From assembly GCF_030581005.1 (NCBI RefSeq), contig NZ_JAUQSX010000011.1:1-64000 (forward strand): 64,000 nt of DNA. Reading direction: 5' to 3'. The DNA is from Hymenobacter mellowenesis. GTDB taxonomy: Bacteria; Bacteroidota; Bacteroidia; Cytophagales; Hymenobacteraceae. Shown here piece by piece: positions 26,847 through 36,240 of the stretch (the first letter of the stretch is position 1; each line of letters opens with the position of its first letter). The notes beneath the pieces were generated by a model. The model ran no database searches and was not told the DNA's origin. It worked only from the letters and a program-made list of their open reading frames with translations. The position numbers and the translations under genes were made by a program.

Positions 26847-27435
26847 GGGGTGGGAGTTGGTGATGAAAAAAGAGATTTTTAAAAGACCGTGCCTATCTTC
26901 AGACAATCGATTGTGTAGCTTAGGGGCTTAGCCAAGTATCTGCTTATTCCTTCCGATGAAAAGCAATTGTTACCAGCGTATTTACCCAAATAAATACCGC
27001 GCGGTGCAGGGGTTTAGCGATGGTAAAATTACCAAACCAGCCACCAGCAGCCCGGGAGTTTTTCAGCAAAAAACCGGTCAAAATTCGGCACTATGCTGCA
27101 GTTCAGTTAGTAAAAAAAGTGTGTGTTATTATGTAATTTATTTGTAATCAATGGATTGATAATGTCGTAACGTCTGGCTATTAAGTCCAGTGCTGCATGG
27201 CATTCAGCAGCGATTCTTGCAGATGACAAGCGTCGTAAACCACTAAAAAACGCCTAACACTAATCAGAATTTTACTAACAACTAAATGGTTAGGTTGACC
27301 GCTGGATTACGTTGGTGTAACCGGTTTCCATCGTTGAACGGAAAGGGGAAACGTCGCTTTGAATGGACGCCCGTTGCACCCAACAATAAGTAATTTTCCA
27401 TGACAGCAGGTTGCCTTTCCGGTTATATGGAGCGG
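26847..27435. promoter_or_regulatory. SusC upstream region with two CpG-centred palindromes
   Basis: A 589-bp AT-richer gap between the second GH43 gene and SusC, with no convincing gene. It contains a perfect 12-bp palindrome ACAATCGATTGT at 26903-26914, 57 bp upstream of the SusC start, and a smaller one AACCGGTT at 27319-27326 within GTAACCGGTTTCC. Both have the central CG common in LacI-family operators. Which regulator binds is unknown. Confidence 0.4.
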
Positions 27436-28425
27436 CTAGTTGGCAGCTGGAAGGCGCCCATACCGCGCCGTGAGGCGGGTCGCTTCAGCAGTGGTGATGG
27501 GTAGCACCGTGCCGTGCCGGGGGTGGAAGTTCATGGTTATGGCGCTGTCGACCACGGCGAAATGTTCCAAGTCGTGGGTGCGGGTAAACTGGTAGCGTCC
27601 CTTGGTGTACACGTCGTACATCAGAATGTAGTCGTCCGAATGGTTGAGTTTGAAGGTGCCGGCGCCTTCCACGGGGTCGCTGGTTTGCTGCACATACTTG
27701 TCGCGCAGCACGTACCCACCGGTCAAGTGGTCTGACACGGCGACTTTGATACCGTTGCCCTGGCCCTCCGTCTTGAAGAACAGGTAGTATCGACCATCTT
27801 TCGCCACAATGTCGCCATCGATGCACGAGCCGTTCGTAGGGCTGACGAATAGTTGCTTCGGCTCGCCTTCCAGGTCGGTAAAGTCTTTGTTGGCGTAAGC
27901 GTAATAGATTTTATCGGGCTCCGTACCGTATTGCAGCGAGAAGTATACCAGGTACTTGCCCGCTTGGGCATCGTAGATGGTTTGAGGGGCCCACACCCGC
28001 TGCAACTGCTCTTGGCCGGCGTACCGCTTCGGAAAGTGAAGGGCGCTGGATTTCCAGTGCACCAGGTCGGAGGAGCGCAGCAGCACGATGCCGCGGTTGG
28101 AGTTCCAACCGCGGGCCGACACCATGTCGGTGGCTACCATGTAAAAGGCCTTGCCATCGGCTCCGCGCAAAATGTGCGGGTCGCGCACGCCTCCGCTGGC
28201 GCTGATGGTGGCCGAACTGAGAACTGGCTGGTCATCATTGAGGGCTTTAAAGTGGTAGCCGTCGGGGCTCAGGGCGAAGCGAATAGCCTCCTCGGCCTGC
28301 GTGTTGCCGGTGAAATACACAAACAAGTAACCAGTATAAGCGGCCGGGCGTTTGGTCGCCGGAGGCGACGAGGCCACCAGTAGCCAGCTGCCTAAAAACA
28401 AGGAAAGGATGCGTAGGTAGTTCAT
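27436..28425 (-). CDS. GH43-family secreted glycosidase
   Basis: A 329-residue exported protein (signal LRILSLFLGSWLLVASS). The five-bladed propeller shows GGVRDPHILRGADGKAFYMVATD with the first catalytic Asp, RVWAPQTIYDAQAGKYLVYFS, and SCIDGDIVAKDGRYYLFFKTEG followed by DPVEGAGTFKLN, where the proton-donor Glu is expected. This belongs to GH43 branches acting on arabinofuranosyl, xylosyl or galactosyl linkages; the exact one cannot be named. It is downstream of the GH35 gene (188 bp) on the same strand and upstream of SusC. Confidence 0.85.
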   Translation of the reverse strand: MNYLRILSLFLGSWLLVASSPPATKRPAAYTGYLFVYFTGNTQAEEAIRFALSPDGYHFKALNDDQPVLSSATISASGGVRDPHILRGADGKAFYMVATDMVSARGWNSNRGIVLLRSSDLVHWKSSALHFPKRYAGQEQLQRVWAPQTIYDAQAGKYLVYFSLQYGTEPDKIYYAYANKDFTDLEGEPKQLFVSPTNGSCIDGDIVAKDGRYYLFFKTEGQGNGIKVAVSDHLTGGYVLRDKYVQQTSDPVEGAGTFKLNHSDDYILMYDVYTKGRYQFTRTHDLEHFAVVDSAITMNFHPRHGTVLPITTAEATRLTARYGRLPAAN

Positions 28426-28613
28426 GGAGAAAAGAACATGAGGCGGCCTATATCTGAGGGCGACCCACGTGTTAATGTGCGGAAACCGTCCTTAATCAAA
28501 TGGTAATACAAGAGGTATTCCGGCACTTATACTTTGCCGCAGTCGCCCGCTGTTGCCCAATCTGGGAAGGCTAAGTAGTCTAGAGGATGAGACGGAATTT
28601 GATTAACGCGTTG

Positions 28614-30491
28614 CTAGTCAAGAGTGCTGATAGATTGCGGCGCAATGGACTTGTCCGGGTGCAACTCATTTAGAATAGCGTGGTTGAGCGACGGCAGTAT
28701 AGTCTGCTGCGGCTTGAGCAGTTCCAGGACCGTGATGTCGTTCTGGCCTTTGCGCAGCCATTCAACCGGCACATAGAGTGTTTGCTGCGGGCCAATGGCC
28801 CAGTAGCGGCCCAAGTTGTGGCCGTTCACCCACACTACGCCTTTGCCCCACTGGCGCATGTCCAGGTACGTATCGGCCGGCTGGGCCAGAGTGAAAGTGG
28901 CGGCGCGCAGTACCGGGCCGCTGCTGGCGGTGGGGGCAGCCGGGCCGGCTTTGACCAGGGTTGGGGCCTTATCGAAGGGCAAACCATACATTTGCCAGCC
29001 GTTCAGCTGCTTGCCATTGAGCGCCACGCTTCGGGTAATGCCCTTATTGTTTTGCAGGAGGTACTCGCCAAAATTTACCCGGCCCATGTTCTCCACCAGA
29101 ATATCCAGCTGCACCGGACCAGCCGGGAGCGCCACCCGCAGACTATCCTGCCGCAGCCGACGGTCGAGCGTCCCCATGCACTTGCCATTGACCATTACCA
29201 CCGCGTAGTCGCGCAGTTCCTTTATTTTCAATAGTTTCTGCCCACCTCCGGCCACGGTCGTGCGGTACAGTACAAAGCCGTAGTCCTGCTTGAGCGCTTC
29301 GAAGGTGAGGGGCCCGGCGCTGGCCACGGGAGTAGGCAGATGGTCGAGCAGGCGAATACTCTTTGTTAATTGCAGCACCGGCAGGGCCACGCTGGGCTTG
29401 GTAGCCGGCACCGGCGGCAGGGGTTGACCGGCGGGCCGGTACCGGGCAATGACCTCGCGGAAGGCCCGAAACTTGGCCGTGGCATTGCCGGCTTCGTCGA
29501 GGGGCGCGTCGTAGTCGTAGCTACTGATTTGGGGCTCGTAGTGAGAGCTGTCGCCTTTAAAGTTGGCCCCGTTCATGAAGCCGCGGGTGGTGCCGCCGTG
29601 AAACATGTACATGTTGATGGACATGCCCGCTTTCAGGACCGAATCGAGGCCGGGCGTGTACTTGCTGGCCGGTACGGTGTGGTGCTCGGTGCCCCACCAG
29701 TCAAACCAAGCCGGGTACCACTCGGCCACGTAGTAGGGCCCTTTCCCCTGGTGGTTGGCATTCACCAACTGGCGGATTTGGCGAGGCTGGTCGGTGCCGT
29801 TCACGGCGGGCAGCAGGCCATCGAGGTGGCCGGCGGCCACGTCCTTCACCGGGTCGCAGGTGTAGAGCAGGCCATCGAAGCCGGCTTGCTCAAACATTTT
29901 TTTGTTCTGCGCCAAGTATGCCTTGTCGCTGCCGTAGGAGCCGTATTCGTTCTCGACCTGCACCATGAGGATGGGGCCGCCGTGGTTGACTTGCAGCGGA
30001 GCCAGCTGCCGGCCCACAGCCTGCAGGTAGCGCTGATAGGCGGCTAGGTACTGCGGCTCCTGGCTGCGCACTTTCAGCCCGGCAATGTTCTGGAGCCAGT
30101 AGGGGTAGCCGCCGAATTCCCACTCGGCGCACACGTAGGGGCTGGGGCGCAAAATCACCCACAGGCCTTCTTCCTGGGCCATGCGCACGAAGGCGGCCAC
30201 GTCGTTGTTGCCCGTGAAATCGTACTGGCCCGGCTGGGGCTCGTGCGCGTTCCAGAACACGTAGGTGCCGATGGTATTCAGACCCATGGCCTTGGCCATT
30301 TTCAGGCGGGCGCGCCAGGCCTCGCGCGGAATGCGCGGGTAGTGCAGCTCACCCGAAATCATTTGCAAGGGCTGGCCATCGAGCAGAAATTGATTGGCGC
30401 CGAGGGTGAAGGTGTGCGGCGGCGTGGGAGCCGACTTCAGGCCCAGGCTCAGGCAAACGGCTGCTAGCAGGAGAGGAAAAATGCCACGCAT
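28614..30491 (-). CDS. GH35 beta-galactosidase
   Basis: Releases terminal beta-D-galactose. 625 residues from ATG 30491, which starts the signal peptide (MRGIFPLLLAAVCLSLGLKSA). The catalytic domain has the GH35 sequence GELHYPRIPREAWRARLKMAKAMGLNTIGTYVFWNAHEPQPG, RPSPYVCAEWEFGGYP, the acid/base Glu in MVQVENEYGSYG, and the nucleophile Glu in YYVAEWYPAWFDWWG. C-terminal beta-sandwich domains end in the jelly roll with KGVVWVNGHNLGRYWAIGPQQTLYVP. The gene is divergent from the hybrid regulator with 220 bp between, and a 36-bp direct-repeat element sits in that gap. Confidence 0.95.
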   Translation of the reverse strand: MRGIFPLLLAAVCLSLGLKSAPTPPHTFTLGANQFLLDGQPLQMISGELHYPRIPREAWRARLKMAKAMGLNTIGTYVFWNAHEPQPGQYDFTGNNDVAAFVRMAQEEGLWVILRPSPYVCAEWEFGGYPYWLQNIAGLKVRSQEPQYLAAYQRYLQAVGRQLAPLQVNHGGPILMVQVENEYGSYGSDKAYLAQNKKMFEQAGFDGLLYTCDPVKDVAAGHLDGLLPAVNGTDQPRQIRQLVNANHQGKGPYYVAEWYPAWFDWWGTEHHTVPASKYTPGLDSVLKAGMSINMYMFHGGTTRGFMNGANFKGDSSHYEPQISSYDYDAPLDEAGNATAKFRAFREVIARYRPAGQPLPPVPATKPSVALPVLQLTKSIRLLDHLPTPVASAGPLTFEALKQDYGFVLYRTTVAGGGQKLLKIKELRDYAVVMVNGKCMGTLDRRLRQDSLRVALPAGPVQLDILVENMGRVNFGEYLLQNNKGITRSVALNGKQLNGWQMYGLPFDKAPTLVKAGPAAPTASSGPVLRAATFTLAQPADTYLDMRQWGKGVVWVNGHNLGRYWAIGPQQTLYVPVEWLRKGQNDITVLELLKPQQTILPSLNHAILNELHPDKSIAPQSISTLD

Positions 30492-30593
30492 AGTAGGGGG
30501 ATGGAAAGCCGCAAAAGCAAGCTCAGCGCTATACTGGTTGCTACTGCAGGGGAGATAGTGGTACAAAGCTAGTTGCCTGTTTCAGGGCTCATA

Positions 30594-30629
30594 CAGGACA
30601 TTTTCGTAGAAGATGCAAGACAAATTCGG
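30594..30629. promoter_or_regulatory. 36-bp direct-repeat element, copy 2 (candidate HTCS site)
   Basis: Read on the minus strand, CGAATTTGTCTTG is followed 22 bp later by CGAAAATGTCCTG, with CATCTTCTA between. 32 of 36 positions match the copy at 10057-10092. It lies about 100 bp before the GH35 start and about 80 bp before the hybrid regulator. Tandem half-sites two turns apart suit the AraC-type output domain of that regulator. Confidence 0.65.
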
Positions 30630-30711
30630 CAATTGTGAGGCCCTAGGTTTTGCGGGCAGAAACTAGCAACCGGCTTGCTACATTTACTATCCATCCCACC
30701 TGACTTCTCCC

Positions 30712-33700
30712 TTGTTGACCATAGTACAACCGTGGCTCCGGGCCCCATGGGCTGGCCTGCTTAGCCTATTACCCTTGCTAATCAGCCTGTCGGGCGTCGC
30801 TCAAAATGTGCGGCCCGCTGACTTTCGCTTTGAGCACCTGACCGTGGACCAGGGGCTGTCGCACAGCGATGCCATGGCCGTGACGCAGGACCGGGATGGG
30901 TTTATCTGGGTGGGTACCAACCGGGGCATCAACCGCTACGACGGCTACCAGCTAAAATCCTACAAGCTGCCGATTAACCCCCGGAACGGCTTGCCCAGCA
31001 ATCGCATCAAGGTGCTCTTCACCGCGCCCAATGGCCAGCTTTGGGTAGGGGCCGAGCGGGCCGGCTTGATGCGCTACGACCCCGACCACGACCGCTTCAG
31101 CAGCCTGGGCGAGCAGCAGGTGCCCGGCCCCGACCGGAACCGGGCCCGCGAGCTGGCGCAGTGCGACGTAACCGCCCTGGCCACCGATAGCCAGCACCGG
31201 CTGTGGGTGGGCACCCAGCAGCGGGGGCTGTTCGTGCTGACGTTCGGCCCGCAGGGCCGGGTACTCCGCCTGCAGCAGCTGCCTTCACCGCTCGCTACCG
31301 AAATAAACAGCTTGGTCATCGATGGCGAAGACCAGGTGTGGGTGGGAACGCCCACAGCGGGCTTATTGGTTGTGCGCGCCAACAACCCGGCGCTGTTGAT
31401 ACAAACCACCGACTTCGGCCCCCGTCTGGTGCGCTCCCTCTGCCTCGACCCGCGGGGCGACCTCTGGGTGGGCACAGCCCACCAGGTGCTGTGGGTGCCG
31501 GCAGCCAACCGACGAGCCCGCCACCAGCTGGATGAACACCCACTGCCCCAGGCTTTGCCGCTCGTCCTTACGCTGCACCTCGACTCGTTTGGGCGGCTGT
31601 GGGCCGGCACCATCAACGGCCTTTACGTCTGGGAAGCCGGAGCGATAACCGGCGCGGCCCCGCCTGTACTGCCCAACCCAACGCTGATACTGCCCCAGGA
31701 CAACGTGCCCTACAGCCTCAACTCGGAGCGCGTCCATCAGCTCTATGAAGACCGCAACCAGGTGCTGTGGCTGTGCGCCTCGGCCGGGGGGCTCAACAAG
31801 GTGGACCTGCGGCAGAAGAACTTTGGCAGCCTGCGCCGGCAACTAGCCGGACCGGTGACGCCGGCCAACAACTACATCAACACTATCTACAAGGAAGAGG
31901 CCACCAATACGCTCTGGCTGGGCACCCGCAACGGCTTGGCCGCCTACGACCTGACCCACCATACCTTCCGGAACTACCTTACCCAGTCCACCGACGCCAC
32001 GCGCAGCATCGACGTGTCGGCCATTTTCCAGGCGACTGACGGCACGCTGTGGTTTGGCACGCGCAGCGGGAGCCTGGCCACGCTGCGGCGGCCGGCCGGC
32101 GGCGGCCCCGCCCAGCTGAAGCGCACCGAGCGGCTGGCGCGTGGGTTCGACCTGGCAGGCACCGGCATTGAGCACATTGCCCAGGATGGACAAGGCACTA
32201 TCTGGCTGGCGACCTTCGAGCGCGGCCTGTTGCGCCTGAGCCCCGACGGCCGCCTGCTGGGCCAGTACGGCCGTAAGCACGGCGGCCTGCCATCCGACCA
32301 GTTCACGTATCTGCTCTACGACGCGGACCGGAATGTGCTATGGGCCAGCACCCACGACGCGGGCTTGCTGAAGCTGCGCCCCACCGCCGACTCGCTGCAG
32401 CTGCTGGCGCGCTATTACTATGCCCCCGGCCAGCCCAACAGCCTGCAGGTCAACTACGTGTGGCCGCTGTTGCTTGACCCAACCGGCGCCCTCTGGATTG
32501 GCACCATTGGCGGCGGCCTGTACCAGCTCACGACTGATGCGCAGGGCCACGAGCAGGTGCGCAGCTTTATCGGCGCCCTGCCCGAAACGGATGTGGAAAG
32601 CCTGCTGGTCGACGACGCGGGCAACCTCTGGCTGGGCGGCACCGGCCTTTACCGCTACTCGCCCCGTACTCGCCAGTACCTGCGCTTCGACGTAGCCGAT
32701 GGCCTGCAAAGCAACGCTTTCAAGATTAGCTCGGCCGCCCGCGGCCAGGACGGCATGCTGTATTTTGGGGGCATTAACGGCCTCAACTATTTTCAGCCGG
32801 CCGCTATTCAAGCCAACCCTCGCCCGCCGGTGGTGCAGCTTACCGAGCTGCGGGTGCTGAACCGGCCAGTGACCGTGGGCGAGCCGTTCAACGGCCGGGT
32901 GCTGCTGCCGCATCCGCTCACCCACTCACCGCCGCTCACCATTCAGGCTTCGGAAAACGATTTTTCCGTTGAGTTCGTGGCTCTCAACTACGTCAACTCC
33001 CAGCGGACCCAGTATGCCTACCGTCTGTTGGGCTACCAGAACGAGTGGGTGAGCCCGGGGCCCGGCCAGCGCCTGGCCAGCTTCACCAACCTGCCTTCCG
33101 GCCACTATACCTTGCAGGTGAAGGCCAGCAATGGGGAAGGCGTATGGTCGCGCACGCCCGCCACCCTCCAGCTCGACGTGCTGGCTCCCTGGTACAAAAC
33201 CGGGTGGGCCTACCTACTCTATGCCTTAGCCGTAGCGGGCGCGGTAGCGCTATACCGGCGCGTGGAAATGACCCAGCAGCAGCTGAAAAGCAAGCTGGTG
33301 CTGGAGCAGTTTCAGGCTGAAAAGGATAAGGAGCTGATTAACCTGAAGCTGGGCTTTTTCACCAACGTCAGTCACGAGTTTCGCACGCCGCTCACGCTGA
33401 TACTGGGCCCCATCGAAGACCTGATGCGTGGCGGCCCCGTAACGGATTTGCGCGGCAAGCTGCAGCTCATGCAGCAGCAAGCCAGCAAGCTGCTGGAGCT
33501 GGCCAACCAGCTTCTCGATTTCCGCAAGGTGGAAAGCGGCCACGTACCGCTCCGCGCCAGCTACGGCGACGCCACCCGCTTTCTCACCGACCTCTACGCC
33601 GTATTTGCACTGAAAGCCCGCGAACGGGAGGTCGATTATGTGCTCGATGCGCCCACCGAGCCGGTGATGCTCTACTTCGACCGCAGTAAGCTGGAAATCA

Positions 33701-34953
33701 TTCTAACGAATCTGCTGGCCAATGCTTTTAAATACACGCGCACTAAGGGCCGGGTCACCTTCGATGTCAGCGTAGTGGGCAGCCCCGCCGGGGAGGCAAA
33801 ATTTGAGGACGCGCAATTGGTAGGCAACTATCTAAAAGTCAGCATATCTGACACAGGGGTGGGTATTGCCAAACAGGAACAGGAGCGAATCTTTGACCCT
33901 TACTACCAAGCCTCCCATACCAGCAAGCTACGCATCGGGGGCACGGGCATCGGTCTCGCGCTGGCCCGGCAGTTTACTCGCCGGCACGGGGGCCAGTTAA
34001 CGGTCGCCAGCATCCAAGGCGTGGGCACCACGTTCGAGCTTCGGTTGCCCTTTGGCCGCCAGCACCTGCAGCCCGAGGATGTACAGGCAATTAGCGATGG
34101 GGAAACCACAGCCGAGGTCGAGCTACCAGCGCTTGACGAACTGGCGCTGCCCCTGTCGGAGACTACCGCGCAGTCCGTGCGGTCCCGCCTGCTGGTAGTA
34201 GAAGATAACGATGAGCTGCGCGAATACCTGCGTCAACTCTTCGCGGCCGACTACCAGGTGACCGTGGCCGAAGACGGCGTGGTTGGTTGGGAGCAGGCCC
34301 TGTCGCAGCTTCCCGACCTCATCATTTCGGATGTGATGATGCCGCGCTCTGATGGACTGGAATTGTGCCAGCGCCTCAAGCAAAACCCCAAAACCAGCCA
34401 TATTCCGGTGGTGCTGCTCACGGCCCGCACCGCCGAAACCCACGAGTTGGAAGGCTTGGGGGTCGGGGCGGATGATTACGTGAGCAAGCCCTTCAGCCCC
34501 ATGCTGCTCCATGCCAAGGCGGAAACCCTGCTGCGCAACCGCCGCAAGCTGCATGAATACTACGACCGCCAGATACTGCTGCAACCCACTGAGCTGGTAG
34601 TGCCCGACGCGGACCGCCAGTTCCTGGAAGCTGCCATGGCCGCCGTGGAACAGCACCTCGGTGATGCCGACTTTGGCGTGATTGAACTGAGTAGCGCCAT
34701 GGCCATGAGCCAGTCGGCCTTCTACCGTCGCCTCAAAAGCCTGACGGGCCAGACCGCCGTGGAGTTTATCCGCGATGTGCGCCTCAAGCGCGCGGCCCAA
34801 CTGCTGGCGCAAAGCCAACTGCGAATAGCAGAAATTGCCTTCGAGGTGGGTATTACCGACACGAACTACTTCCGCAAAATTTTTCAAAAGCGCTTTGGCC
34901 AAACCCCTTCGGATTATGCCAGCCAGCACCGTGCTAGTCCGGCGGCTACCTGA
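30712..34953 (+). CDS. hybrid two-component regulator (HTCS) with Reg_prop, histidine kinase, receiver and AraC domains
   Basis: 1413 residues sensing a periplasmic glycan signal and activating glycan-use genes. A TTG start (30712, or the next codon 30715) is needed, because the signal peptide PWAGLLSLLPLLISLSGVAQ lies before any in-frame ATG. Residues about 40-730 are Reg_prop repeats (DGFIWVGTNRGINRYDG, QLWVGAERAGLMRYDP and others) forming two propellers, then a Y_Y_Y domain (about 740-825) and a membrane helix at 832-852. The kinase has H888 in NVSHEFRTPLT and an ATPase domain (NLLANAFKYT, DTGVGIAKQEQERIF, GGTGIGLAL). The receiver Asp is D1207 (LIISDVMMPRSDG). The last 100 residues are an AraC helix-turn-helix pair ending IAEIAFEVGITDTNYFRKIFQKRFGQTPSDY. 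All catalytic residues are intact. Divergent from GH35. Confidence 0.95.
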   Translation: MLTIVQPWLRAPWAGLLSLLPLLISLSGVAQNVRPADFRFEHLTVDQGLSHSDAMAVTQDRDGFIWVGTNRGINRYDGYQLKSYKLPINPRNGLPSNRIKVLFTAPNGQLWVGAERAGLMRYDPDHDRFSSLGEQQVPGPDRNRARELAQCDVTALATDSQHRLWVGTQQRGLFVLTFGPQGRVLRLQQLPSPLATEINSLVIDGEDQVWVGTPTAGLLVVRANNPALLIQTTDFGPRLVRSLCLDPRGDLWVGTAHQVLWVPAANRRARHQLDEHPLPQALPLVLTLHLDSFGRLWAGTINGLYVWEAGAITGAAPPVLPNPTLILPQDNVPYSLNSERVHQLYEDRNQVLWLCASAGGLNKVDLRQKNFGSLRRQLAGPVTPANNYINTIYKEEATNTLWLGTRNGLAAYDLTHHTFRNYLTQSTDATRSIDVSAIFQATDGTLWFGTRSGSLATLRRPAGGGPAQLKRTERLARGFDLAGTGIEHIAQDGQGTIWLATFERGLLRLSPDGRLLGQYGRKHGGLPSDQFTYLLYDADRNVLWASTHDAGLLKLRPTADSLQLLARYYYAPGQPNSLQVNYVWPLLLDPTGALWIGTIGGGLYQLTTDAQGHEQVRSFIGALPETDVESLLVDDAGNLWLGGTGLYRYSPRTRQYLRFDVADGLQSNAFKISSAARGQDGMLYFGGINGLNYFQPAAIQANPRPPVVQLTELRVLNRPVTVGEPFNGRVLLPHPLTHSPPLTIQASENDFSVEFVALNYVNSQRTQYAYRLLGYQNEWVSPGPGQRLASFTNLPSGHYTLQVKASNGEGVWSRTPATLQLDVLAPWYKTGWAYLLYALAVAGAVALYRRVEMTQQQLKSKLVLEQFQAEKDKELINLKLGFFTNVSHEFRTPLTLILGPIEDLMRGGPVTDLRGKLQLMQQQASKLLELANQLLDFRKVESGHVPLRASYGDATRFLTDLYAVFALKAREREVDYVLDAPTEPVMLYFDRSKLEIILTNLLANAFKYTRTKGRVTFDVSVVGSPAGEAKFEDAQLVGNYLKVSISDTGVGIAKQEQERIFDPYYQASHTSKLRIGGTGIGLALARQFTRRHGGQLTVASIQGVGTTFELRLPFGRQHLQPEDVQAISDGETTAEVELPALDELALPLSETTAQSVRSRLLVVEDNDELREYLRQLFAADYQVTVAEDGVVGWEQALSQLPDLIISDVMMPRSDGLELCQRLKQNPKTSHIPVVLLTARTAETHELEGLGVGADDYVSKPFSPMLLHAKAETLLRNRRKLHEYYDRQILLQPTELVVPDADRQFLEAAMAAVEQHLGDADFGVIELSSAMAMSQSAFYRRLKSLTGQTAVEFIRDVRLKRAAQLLAQSQLRIAEIAFEVGITDTNYFRKIFQKRFGQTPSDYASQHRASPAAT

Positions 34954-35207
34954 CACCTTTATAGATAATCCATCCCTAGCCTGATGAGTATCTGAAGTTG
35001 TTCTAAAGCCACTAGCAGCCATAGGTGAATTCAGGCAAAAAGGAATATAAATAAGCTGCGCAGTAAAAAGTCTTTAATCAATTGATTAATAGTAAAAAAT
35101 GGTACAAAAAGCATTAACATTTTATACTCTTTTTTACTATTAACCACTTCGGATGTGAGCTTTTGCCAGACCTGATGCCATTTGTACTTGCCTTTATACT
35201 GTCGCGG

Positions 35208-36182
35208 TTACTTTTTGGCGGGAGCCGCTTGAGCTTTGCGCAGCCCCACCACTGTTAAAAACAGTCCCCCAGGATTAGTGGATGCTTTCATTTTACCCGT
35301 TTTAAGCTTGTAGCAGAAGGAAAAAAGCTCATCTACCATGCGCGCTTCGCTGAGAATCTGCTCAATCAACCGAGTGTCTCGGATATCGAGCTCCGCCAGC
35401 CGCTGCCGTGCCATCTGCAGCCGGGAGTCATCCAGGGGCTGCTCGAACGGCAGGGGCAGCTGATGAGGCTCCTGCTGCTTGATTTGGAAGCGGATGCTCT
35501 CGAAGGAGCGGCCCTTTTTGACGAGCTCGTAGCCGATGTGCAGGTCCGTATTCTGATTGATTTGAGTAACCGCCACGTCGAGTACATACTTCTGAAACAT
35601 GGACACCTTGGTGTACTGCTCCGGCTCAACCCCCTTGGGGTCTTTCAGCGCCAGCATCACCTTAAGGTCGTGCAGGGTGAAGGTGCGGGTTTCGGATTTG
35701 TCTTTCCACTGCGAGGCAATCTGGTAGATGCGCTTGGCGTACTTGCTGCTCAGGCTAAAAGCCGCCTGCAAACGGAAGGACGTAAAGTTGCGCTTTAAGT
35801 CGATGAGATATGGGCGAATCTTCTCTGAGATTTCCAACTCGATGACGCCCTCACCCTTCAGGTACTCCGCCGAGGCCAGCAGGCCCACCTGCAGAATACG
35901 CTTGTTGTCTTCAATCACGTACTCCCGGGTGCGCAAGGCAGACGTAGCTTCCAGAAACTGTTGATAGTTCCACTGCCGGCCGGTGAGGTGCTGCAGGTCC
36001 AGCACTTTCACCCGGTAGAAGGTGCCAATGCGGTCTTCCTTCTTTAGGAGCGAGAGGAGGTAGAACACGATGTCCATCTCGCAGGCGGTCATCTCGTAGC
36101 GCGCCGTCGTGATGGCGTTGTGCTGTCGAATTTCGAGCCCGGTGGAATTGGCTATAGCAGCCGCAGTATCAAGACCTTGCAT
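35208..36182 (-). CDS. plasmid replication initiator, Rep_3 (RepB/RepE) family
   Basis: 324 residues from ATG 36182 (MQGLDTAAAIANSTGLEIRQHNAITTARYEMTACEMDIVFYLLSLL). The RQHNAITTARYEMTACEMDIVFYLL opening, then the two winged-helix domains (IRPYLIDLKRNFTSFRLQAAFSLSSKYAKRIYQIASQW and KYVLDVAVTQINQNTDLHIGYELVKKGRSFESIRFQI), are the family pattern. Such proteins bind iterons and open the origin. The iteron clusters start about 90 bp upstream of the gene, which supports this reading directly. The C-terminal lysine-rich tail is variable in the family. Control by its own iterons is expected. Confidence 0.92.
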   Translation of the reverse strand: MQGLDTAAAIANSTGLEIRQHNAITTARYEMTACEMDIVFYLLSLLKKEDRIGTFYRVKVLDLQHLTGRQWNYQQFLEATSALRTREYVIEDNKRILQVGLLASAEYLKGEGVIELEISEKIRPYLIDLKRNFTSFRLQAAFSLSSKYAKRIYQIASQWKDKSETRTFTLHDLKVMLALKDPKGVEPEQYTKVSMFQKYVLDVAVTQINQNTDLHIGYELVKKGRSFESIRFQIKQQEPHQLPLPFEQPLDDSRLQMARQRLAELDIRDTRLIEQILSEARMVDELFSFCYKLKTGKMKASTNPGGLFLTVVGLRKAQAAPAKK

Positions 36183-36240
36183 GGGGGTGGGAAAGTGGTA
36201 GTATAGGCGAAGATAGCAACGAGATGCCAAAAGGAAAGAC

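Noticed and set aside
26956..27147. 63-codon plus-strand frame upstream of SusC
   Set aside because: AT-rich non-coding composition, no recognised family; region better read as control DNA.
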